NCBI GenBank assembly: GCA_016303265.1
Contig: JAEDLZ010000050.1
Coordinates: 1-10,027 of the forward strand
Length of the DNA stretch: 10,027 nt
Source of the DNA: Clostridiales bacterium
GTDB lineage: Bacteria > Bacillota > Clostridia > Monoglobales > Monoglobaceae
Direction of reading: 5' to 3'
The notes beneath the pieces were generated by a model, which ran no database searches, was not told the DNA's origin, and saw only the letters and a list, made by a program, of their open reading frames with translations. This document shows positions 4,777-10,027 of this stretch, in pieces; position 1 is the stretch's first letter, and each line of letters opens with the position of its first letter. Position numbers and translations under genes: made by a program.

Positions 4777-6507
4777 CTACTCAACATCCTGGAGGGCGTC
4801 ATAGCCTTCTTCGCCGGTACGAACCTTTACAACATTTTCAACATCGTAAACGAATATCTTACCGTCACCGATATGGCCTGTGTAAAGAACCTTTTTAGCG
4901 GTTTCGATTACACTTCTTACCGGAATCTTGCTTACTACTATGTCAACCTGAATTTTGGGAAGAAGATTTGTTTCAACCTCAACGCCTCTGTAATATTCGG
5001 GCTTACCCTTTTGGATTCCGCAGCCCAGAACATGAGATACGGTCATACCCGTAATGCCGAGGTCGGTCATCGCTTTCTTAAGAGCGTCAAATTTGGATTC
5101 CTTACATACAATTTCTACCTTTGTAAACTTAACTGCGTCCGGATTGTCGTTAAATGTGGGAACCTTCTTAACGGGAATTGCTTCTGCAACCGGAGTATCA
5201 CCTGCAACTGTGGGGATATCATCGTAGCCTGCATAAGAAGTGTACTGGTCAACGCTGGGTGCAAAGTCTGCATAAGCGCTGGGAAGTCCATGCTCGGAAA
5301 TATCAAGTCCGTTAAGTTCATCCTCTGCCGATGCACGAAGACCGGTTACCTTTTTGATTATCGTAAATGTTATAATCATCATAACCACCGCATAAGCCGC
5401 AACCGTTACAACACCAAGGAGCTGAACGCCGAGCTGATGGAAGGAGCCTGTGTAGAAAAGGCCGCTAAGACCTGCAGGAGCGTCAGGATTTGCCAAAAGG
5501 CCTACGGCAATTGTACCCCAGATACCGTTTGCCATATGTACGCCTACAGCACCAACCGGGTCGTCAATATGTAATTTAAGGTCAAGAAATTCAACAACAA
5601 CAACTACGAGTATACCGGAAACGATGCCGACAACAGCCGCACCGACTGCGTCCATTGCGGCACAGCCTGCCGTTATACCGACAAGGCCCGCAAGCGACGC
5701 GTTAAGACACATTGAAACATCAGGCTTACCGTTTTTAATCCATGTATAAATCATTGTAGTACAGGTTGCAACCGCCGGGGCGATTGTTGTTGTAAGGAAG
5801 ATTGAAGCAAGTTCGGACGCCGTTGTTGCAGCCGCGCCGTTAAAGCCGTACCAGCCGAGCCAGAGAATGAACACGCCAAGTGCGCCGAGGGGGATTGAAT
5901 GTCCCGGGATAGCGTTTACCTTAACAACCTTGCCGTTTTTATCCTTAACGTATTTGCCGATACGGGGTCCAAGGATTATAGCTCCAATCAAAGCGGCAAT
6001 ACCGCCAACCATGTGAATTGCGCAAGAACCTGCATAATCGTGGAAGCCTAACTGGCTGAGCCAGCCGCCGCCCCAAATCCAGTGTGCCTCGATGGGGTAA
6101 ACTATAAGTGAAATTACCGCAGAATAGATACAATATGAGGAGAACTTTGTTCTCTCTGCCATTGAACCGGAAACTATTGTTGCGGTTGTAGCGCAGAACA
6201 CAAGGTTAAACACAAAGGTCGATGCCCCCGTGAAGCCTTCAGACGGGCTTGCAATGAAGTTTTTAAAATTTGCAAACAAATCCATATTCGGCAAGCCGAT
6301 AAGTCCGAATAATGTATCCTCACCCATCATGAGCGTATAGCCGAGAAGTGAAAATACCACAGTACCTATACAGAAATCCATCAGATTTTTCATTATGATG
6401 TTTCCTGCATTCTTGGCTCTGGTGAAGCCTGTTTCAACCATTGCAAATCCTGCCTGCATCCAAAATACCAAAGCTGCTCCTATTAAATACCAAAATTCAA
6501 CTGTCAT
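4777..6507 (-). CDS. amt: Ammonium transporter with fused C-terminal PII signalling domain (Amt-GlnB)
   Basis: The 576-residue protein joins an Amt/Mep/Rh ammonium channel (about 1-408) to a complete PII domain (about 460-572). In Amt the pore histidines are visible as AIHMVGG (His165) and GVHMANG (His324), with the phenylalanine-gate region NLVFCATTATIVSGSMAERT at 101-120, Asp157 before the first pore histidine, GWYGFNGA at 218-225 and the cytoplasmic GLRASAEDELNGLDISEHG tail. There is no signal peptide; TM1 starts at once. Residues 409-459 are a Pro/Asp/Ala-rich linker. PII shows Q499 and KG in the T-loop base, EYYRG, the B-loop TGHIGDGKIF and the C-loop RTGE, so ATP/2-oxoglutarate binding is expected. 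The Tyr51 uridylylation site of enteric PII is replaced by Val511. Amt is a trimer and PII a trimer, so the fusion is stoichiometrically natural and suggests built-in gating. Start 6507 has AAGGAAAGGA upstream. It follows glnN by 38 bp and ends before a terminator. Confidence 0.96.
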   Translation of the reverse strand: MTVEFWYLIGAALVFWMQAGFAMVETGFTRAKNAGNIIMKNLMDFCIGTVVFSLLGYTLMMGEDTLFGLIGLPNMDLFANFKNFIASPSEGFTGASTFVFNLVFCATTATIVSGSMAERTKFSSYCIYSAVISLIVYPIEAHWIWGGGWLSQLGFHDYAGSCAIHMVGGIAALIGAIILGPRIGKYVKDKNGKVVKVNAIPGHSIPLGALGVFILWLGWYGFNGAAATTASELASIFLTTTIAPAVATCTTMIYTWIKNGKPDVSMCLNASLAGLVGITAGCAAMDAVGAAVVGIVSGILVVVVVEFLDLKLHIDDPVGAVGVHMANGIWGTIAVGLLANPDAPAGLSGLFYTGSFHQLGVQLLGVVTVAAYAVVMMIITFTIIKKVTGLRASAEDELNGLDISEHGLPSAYADFAPSVDQYTSYAGYDDIPTVAGDTPVAEAIPVKKVPTFNDNPDAVKFTKVEIVCKESKFDALKKAMTDLGITGMTVSHVLGCGIQKGKPEYYRGVEVETNLLPKIQVDIVVSKIPVRSVIETAKKVLYTGHIGDGKIFVYDVENVVKVRTGEEGYDALQDVE

Positions 6508-6545
6508 AGTAAATCAAATCCTTTCCTTATATAATTATGGAAATT

Positions 6546-8642
6546 TTATTTTACACTGAATAACAAATCACCGTATGTGGGGAACGGCCAGTATTTTTCA
6601 GCCGTAAGCGTTTCCGCCTCATCCGCCGCCGCGCGAAGACTGTTCATCCCCGAAAGAACGACATCTCTTATAAATTCGGACTGTTCCTGTGTTTCCGAAA
6701 TGGTTTTCAGCTTTGCAAGAGCCTCTTCAAGCTCCGCAGTTCTGCCCGCAATCTGGTCTGTAACAACGGACAGTCTGCTTATAAGCTCCGTTTCATATCC
6801 GCAGGCAACATCGGCAACAACCGCCTTCTTTGAAGCCGCCGCATTTGCAACTTCCGCCGTATATTCAACCACTGCCGGGAGAATTTCCTTCTTTGCCATA
6901 TCAATCATCGTGTCAGCCTCAATTTTTACCGTATTGCAATAGTTTTCAAGCATAATCTCGCAGCGGGACTTCAGTTCTGCCTCAGAGAAAACATTATGAG
7001 ATGTGAGCATATCAACATTCTTCTTATCCAAAAGGTGAGGCATACAATCGGGAGTTGTACGGTAGTTAAGAAGTCCTCTTTTCTCCGTTGCTTCCTTAAT
7101 CCATTCGTCATCGTAGCCGTTGCCGTTGAATATAATTCTCTGGTGATCCTTTATGGTGTTTTTAATCATTTCATGAAGGGCAGTTTCAAAATCTGCCGCC
7201 TTTTCAAGACGGTCTGCATACACCTTAAGGGATTCGGCGACTGCCGCATTTAGCATAATATTTGCGCAGGCTATGCTGTTTGAAGAGCCGAGCATACGGA
7301 ATTCAAACTTATTGCCTGTAAATGCAAACGGGCTCGTTCTGTTTCTGTCTGTCGTATCTACAGTGAACTTAGGCAGTACATCAACGCCCAGCTTCATCTG
7401 TTTCTTTTCCGCTCCGCTGTACGGAGTATCATTTACTATTGCGTCAAGGACTGCTGTAAGCTCATCCCCCAAGAATATCGAAATAACCGCCGGCGGTGCC
7501 TCGTTTGCGCCGAGTCTGTGGTCATTTCCTGCTGTTGCAACGGAAATTCTGAGCAAATCCTGATAATCGTCAACCGCTTTAATTACTGCGCAAAGGAACA
7601 GCAGGAACTGCGCATTTTCATAAGGTGTTTCGCCCGGGGAAAGCAGATTTGCGCCTGTGTTCGTTGAAATCGACCAGTTATTATGCTTTCCGCTTCCGTT
7701 AACGCCTGCAAAGGGCTTTTCGTGGAGCAGACACACAAGACCGTGCTTTGCAGCAACTTTGCGCATAATCTCCATTGTAAGCTGGTTATGGTCGGTGGCA
7801 ATGTTTGTGGTTGTATATATAGGTGCAAGCTCATGCTGAGCCGGTGCAACCTCATTATGCTCCGTTTTTGCCAGAATTCCCAGCTTCCAGAGTTCGTCAT
7901 TAAGCTCTTCCATATATGCCGCAACTCTCGGTTTGATTACTCCGAAGTAATGATCGTCCATTTCCTGACCCTTAGGGGATTTTGCACCGAATAGCGTACG
8001 GCCTGTATATATAAGGTCCTTTCTCTTTTCGTACATCTCTTTGGTGATGAGGAAATATTCCTGCTCAGGTCCGACGCTTGTGCGGACATATTTTACATCT
8101 TTATTTCCGAACAATCTGAGAATACGGATAGCCTGCCGGTTAAGCGCCTCCATTGAGCGAAGAAGCGGAGTTTTCTTATCAAGAGCCTCGCCGCCGTAGG
8201 AACAGAATGCCGTAGGAATACAAAGAGTCTTTCCTTTAATAAATGCGTATGAGGTGGGATCCCATGCAGTATAGCCTCTCGCCTCAAATGTGGCGCGGAG
8301 TCCGCCCGACGGGAATGATGATGCATCCGGCTCGCCTTTTATAAGCTCCTTGCCCGAAAACTCCATTATTACTCTGCCGTCCGGCGACGGGCTGATAAAG
8401 CTGTCATGCTTTTCCGCCGTAATTCCCGTCAGCGGCTGAAACCAATGAGTATAATGCGTTGCGCCGTGCTCAATCGCCCAGTCCTTCATAGCTGTTGCAA
8501 CTGCATTTGCAACTGACAAATCAAGCTGTTTTCCCTCGTCAATTGTCTTTTTAAGCGAACGGTATACATCGGCGGACAAATTCGCCTTCATTACTCTGTC
8601 GTCAAAGACCAGACTTCCGAAATACTCAGATACTGTTTTCAT
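6546..8642 (-). CDS. glnN: Glutamine synthetase type III
   Basis: GlnN forms glutamine from glutamate, ammonium and ATP in the cytoplasm. At 698 residues it has the size of GSIII, far longer than GSI (about 440-470), and the family's N-terminal signature (VFDDRVMKANLS at 12-23, HWFQPLTG at 67-74). Catalytic-domain motifs in order are GPEQEYFLI (191-199), EHNEVAPAQHELAP (261-274), FAGVNGSGKHNNWSI (311-325) and GNKFEFRMLGS (443-453), covering metal, ATP and glutamate sites. The C-terminal 140 residues are helical, ending in a YWPFPTYGDLLF block typical of GSIII. No adenylylation-type GSI regulation is expected. The start at 8642 follows GAAGGGG by 9 nt. It heads an operon with amt-glnB and is driven by a strong promoter whose leader contains a terminator, so expression is probably set by transcription attenuation. 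Confidence 0.97.
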   Translation of the reverse strand: MKTVSEYFGSLVFDDRVMKANLSADVYRSLKKTIDEGKQLDLSVANAVATAMKDWAIEHGATHYTHWFQPLTGITAEKHDSFISPSPDGRVIMEFSGKELIKGEPDASSFPSGGLRATFEARGYTAWDPTSYAFIKGKTLCIPTAFCSYGGEALDKKTPLLRSMEALNRQAIRILRLFGNKDVKYVRTSVGPEQEYFLITKEMYEKRKDLIYTGRTLFGAKSPKGQEMDDHYFGVIKPRVAAYMEELNDELWKLGILAKTEHNEVAPAQHELAPIYTTTNIATDHNQLTMEIMRKVAAKHGLVCLLHEKPFAGVNGSGKHNNWSISTNTGANLLSPGETPYENAQFLLFLCAVIKAVDDYQDLLRISVATAGNDHRLGANEAPPAVISIFLGDELTAVLDAIVNDTPYSGAEKKQMKLGVDVLPKFTVDTTDRNRTSPFAFTGNKFEFRMLGSSNSIACANIMLNAAVAESLKVYADRLEKAADFETALHEMIKNTIKDHQRIIFNGNGYDDEWIKEATEKRGLLNYRTTPDCMPHLLDKKNVDMLTSHNVFSEAELKSRCEIMLENYCNTVKIEADTMIDMAKKEILPAVVEYTAEVANAAASKKAVVADVACGYETELISRLSVVTDQIAGRTAELEEALAKLKTISETQEQSEFIRDVVLSGMNSLRAAADEAETLTAEKYWPFPTYGDLLFSVK

Positions 8643-8672
8643 ATTGTTTTACCCCTTCTTATAAAATTTAAC

Positions 8673-8720
8673 AAAAAAAGACGAGGATTCGCCAGATTCA
8701 TCATCTGAGGCATCCTCGCC
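8673..8720 (-). terminator. Intrinsic terminator inside the glnN leader (attenuator)
   Basis: GGCGAGGAU (8720-8712) pairs with AUCCUCGUC (8688-8680) with one G-U; an inner part (GCC..AGAU with AUCU..GGC) extends it, and seven U follow (8679-8673). It lies between the glnN promoter and the ribosome site, 30 nt before the ATG, so by default it would stop transcription before glnN. It can form only if the small GAGGAU hairpin at 8708-8721 does not. Confidence 0.85.
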
Positions 8721-8721
8721 T
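8708..8721 (-). promoter_or_regulatory. Candidate antiterminator hairpin with GAGGAU hexaloop, glnN leader
   Basis: AGGC (8721-8718), loop GAGGAU (8717-8712), GCCU (8711-8708). It starts exactly 12 nt after the -10 box, i.e. close to the RNA 5' end, and overlaps the 5' arm of the leader terminator. The same loop at the same spacing occurs in the divergent leader. A 4-bp stem alone is weak and would need a bound factor to compete with the terminator. Confidence 0.5.
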
Positions 8722-8733
8722 TCTATGCCATGC

Positions 8734-8762
8734 ATTATATACCAAAAAATTCGGTTTGTCAA
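8734..8762 (-). promoter_or_regulatory. Sigma-A promoter of the glnN-amt operon
   Basis: TTGACA (8762-8757) and TATAAT (8739-8734), both perfect, spacer 17 bp; start expected near 8727. It is back-to-back with the GOGAT promoter, their -35 boxes 39 bp apart. Confidence 0.9.
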
Positions 8763-8801
8763 TACTTTTTTTCAAAAAATTTCAAAAATTTTTCCAAACC
8801 C
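8763..8801. promoter_or_regulatory. A/T-tract spacer between the divergent promoters
   Basis: This 39-bp stretch is nearly all A/T, with TTCAAAAA repeated at exactly 10 bp (8771 and 8781). Helically phased A-tracts between two -35 boxes could act as UP elements for both promoters or bend the DNA. No palindromic operator was recognised in it. Confidence 0.5.
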
Positions 8802-8830
8802 TTGACAAGGTATGCTTTTTATGATACAAT
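8802..8830 (+). promoter_or_regulatory. Sigma-A promoter of the glutamate synthase operon
   Basis: TTGACA (8802-8807) and TACAAT (8825-8830, one mismatch from consensus) with a 17-bp spacer. Start expected near 8836-8838, giving a leader of roughly 95 nt before the gene. Confidence 0.88.
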
Positions 8831-8842
8831 GGCTTACATAAA

Positions 8843-8856
8843 GAACGAGGATGTTC
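8843..8856 (+). promoter_or_regulatory. Candidate antiterminator hairpin with GAGGAU hexaloop, GOGAT leader
   Basis: GAAC (8843-8846), loop GAGGAU (8847-8852), GUUC (8853-8856), possibly lengthened by AAA/UUU across a two-base bulge. It begins 12 nt after the -10 box, as in the glnN leader. Compared with AGGC/GCCU there, three of four base pairs differ but all still pair, while the loop is unchanged. It shares 8850-8856 with the leader terminator, so only one can form. Confidence 0.5.
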
Positions 8857-8893
8857 ACTTTGGATTGTTGCGCCCAAAATGAACATCTTTTTT
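8850..8893 (+). terminator. Intrinsic terminator inside the GOGAT leader (attenuator)
   Basis: GAUGUUCA (8850-8857) pairs perfectly with UGAACAUC (8880-8887); after one C/A mismatch, UUUGG (8859-8863) pairs with CCAAA (8874-8878). Six U follow (8888-8893). It lies between the promoter and the ribosome site at 8913-8920, so it would terminate transcription ahead of the coding region unless prevented. Confidence 0.88.
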
Positions 8894-8930
8894 GTTTCTA
8901 TGACAAATTTTCAGAAAGGACAAATTGATT

Positions 8931-10025
8931 ATGAATCTTTTGGAAGGACAAGTAAGAATACCCTCCGGTTGTGCAATATCTGCCGTTATATCAAGAACCG
9001 GGCAGAAGATGACCGGCGAAAGTATCATAGAAAGTATGAAACCCATGCACGACCGTTCCAACGGGCTCGGCGGCGGCTTTGCTGCCTACGGAATTTATCC
9101 CGAGTACCGTGATTTTTATGCGCTTCATATATTTTATGATGATAACTTGGCGAGGTCGGAGTGTGAATCGTTTTTGAAGGACAGCTTTGAAATTGTTAAG
9201 GCGGAAAATATCCCCACACGAAAAATTAAAGCTATAACCGACGAACCTCTTATATGGAGATATTTTGTTGCGCCTCTTTCGTCCGTTCTTGCCCGTATGC
9301 AGCTTGACGAAAAGGAATTTGTTGCAAGGACGGTTATGAAAATAAATACCGAAATGAAAGGCACTTATGTTTTTTCAAGCGGAAAGAACATGGGCGCTTT
9401 CAAAGCGGTGGGCTTTCCCGAAGATGTAGGCGTGTTTTACAGGCTCGACGAGTATGAGGGCTACTCATGGACGGCTCACGGACGCTATCCCACGAATACC
9501 CCGGGATGGTGGGGCGGAGCTCATCCTTTTGCCCTGCTTGATTATTCTATTGTACACAACGGCGAAATATCATCTTACGACGCAAACCGCAGATTCATTG
9601 AAATGTTCGGTTATAAATGTACGCTTCAGACGGATACTGAGGTAATAACATATATTGCAGACTATCTGCTCCGCCGTCAGGGACTTTCTCTCTCAGAAAC
9701 GGCGTCCGTTATTGCCGCTCCGTTCTGGGATACAATTTCCAAAAAGAGTGAGGAAGAGAAAAAGAAGCTTACATACCTTCGCACGGTATTTTCAAGCTTG
9801 CTTATAACAGGGCCTTTCTCCATTGTTCTCGGATTTGACGGCGGACTTATGGCTCTTAACGACAGGCTTAAGCTCCGTTCTATGGTTGTGGGCGAAAAGG
9901 ACGATAAAGTGTTTATCGCCAGTGAGGAAGCGGCTATTCGGACAATGGAAAGCAATGTTGATAAAATCTATTCCCCCGCAGGCGGCGAGCCTGTAATCGT
10001 TAAAGTAAAGGACGGTGAGTTTTAA
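8931..10025 (+). CDS. Glutamate synthase amidotransferase subunit (stand-alone, GltB1/GlxB type)
   Basis: This 364-residue protein is a class II (Ntn-type) glutamine amidotransferase of the kind that supplies ammonia to split, archaeal-type glutamate synthases. Motifs: the likely nucleophile Cys14 in PSGCAISAV; HDRSNGLGGGFAAYG at 40-54; AHGRYPTNTPGWWGGAHPF at 182-200; VHNGEI at 208-213; TDTEVI at 234-239; and GPFSIVLG at 294-301. Since Ntn enzymes use an N-terminal cysteine, removal of about 13 residues as a propeptide is plausible, though the sequence cannot prove it. The ATG at 8931 is chosen over an in-frame TTG at 8925 because AGAAAGGA sits 10 nt before the ATG and only 4 nt before the TTG. 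The stop TAA shares its last base with an ATG at 10025-10027 (TAATG), so a downstream gene is translationally coupled, probably another GOGAT subunit. Divergent placement from glnN gives a GS-GOGAT divergon. Alternative: an orphan amidotransferase. Confidence 0.88.
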   Translation: MNLLEGQVRIPSGCAISAVISRTGQKMTGESIIESMKPMHDRSNGLGGGFAAYGIYPEYRDFYALHIFYDDNLARSECESFLKDSFEIVKAENIPTRKIKAITDEPLIWRYFVAPLSSVLARMQLDEKEFVARTVMKINTEMKGTYVFSSGKNMGAFKAVGFPEDVGVFYRLDEYEGYSWTAHGRYPTNTPGWWGGAHPFALLDYSIVHNGEISSYDANRRFIEMFGYKCTLQTDTEVITYIADYLLRRQGLSLSETASVIAAPFWDTISKKSEEEKKKLTYLRTVFSSLLITGPFSIVLGFDGGLMALNDRLKLRSMVVGEKDDKVFIASEEAAIRTMESNVDKIYSPAGGEPVIVKVKDGEF

Positions 10026-10027
10026 TG

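Noticed and set aside
4873..5574. 233-codon open frame on the plus strand opposite amt
   Set aside because: It is wholly antisense to a well-conserved Amt-PII gene, has no ribosome site or family resemblance, and its Cys/Asn-rich composition is that of a mirror frame.
8673..8893. Glutamine (glnA/downstream-peptide) riboswitch or canonical ANTAR site
   Set aside because: The leaders are too short for, and lack, the glutamine riboswitch motifs. The hairpin loop has G rather than A at position 1 and no second hexaloop is evident, so ANTAR is only an analogy.
8925..10025. GOGAT amidotransferase starting at TTG 8925
   Set aside because: The ribosome site AGAAAGGA is only 4 nt before the TTG but 10 nt before the ATG at 8931.

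Overview
The window looks like chromosomal DNA of an anaerobic, low- to mid-GC Firmicute of class Clostridia, probably a gut or rumen Oscillospirales/Ruminococcus-like lineage. This is inferred from the gene content: a type III glutamine synthetase, a long (LeuA2-type) isopropylmalate synthase, a HacA-type LeuC, a stand-alone glutamate synthase amidotransferase subunit, strong purine-rich Shine-Dalgarno sites, and near-consensus sigma-A promoters. No phage, IS element, tRNA, rRNA or CRISPR was seen. The order or genus cannot be fixed by reading alone.

Layout. Positions 1-4271 (minus strand) hold a branched-chain amino acid operon, transcribed right to left: ilvA (threonine ammonia-lyase), ridA (enamine/imine deaminase), leuA, a 269-bp hairpin-rich gap, then leuC, which runs off the left edge. 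It is served by a consensus promoter at 4633-4661 and a leader of about 355 nt. The leader is rich in inverted repeats, and two of its long stems are mutually exclusive. Positions 4694-4728 are an intrinsic terminator separating this operon from the nitrogen-assimilation operon upstream of it.

Positions 4777-8642 (minus strand) hold that second operon: glnN (glutamine synthetase type III) followed 38 bp later by an ammonium transporter carrying a fused C-terminal PII (GlnB/GlnK) domain. Facing away from it, at 8931-10025 (plus strand), is the glutamine amidotransferase subunit of a split glutamate synthase. Its stop codon overlaps the ATG of a further gene at the right edge.

The genes fit one scheme. 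Amt brings in ammonium and its own PII domain probably gates it; GlnN makes glutamine; the split GOGAT returns two glutamates. The neighbouring operon uses the amino nitrogen and carbon for isoleucine/leucine synthesis, with RidA clearing the reactive enamines that IlvA makes.

The most notable signal is in the 288-bp glnN/GOGAT intergenic region. Two divergent 17-bp-spacer promoters each make a leader with an intrinsic terminator. Each terminator overlaps a small hairpin carrying the identical hexaloop GAGGAU, placed exactly 12 nt after the -10 box. Three of the four stem pairs differ between the two copies yet remain paired, so the structure appears to be conserved at RNA level. This looks like a paired attenuation/antitermination switch for GS and GOGAT. 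I could not assign it to a riboswitch class or with confidence to the ANTAR family.
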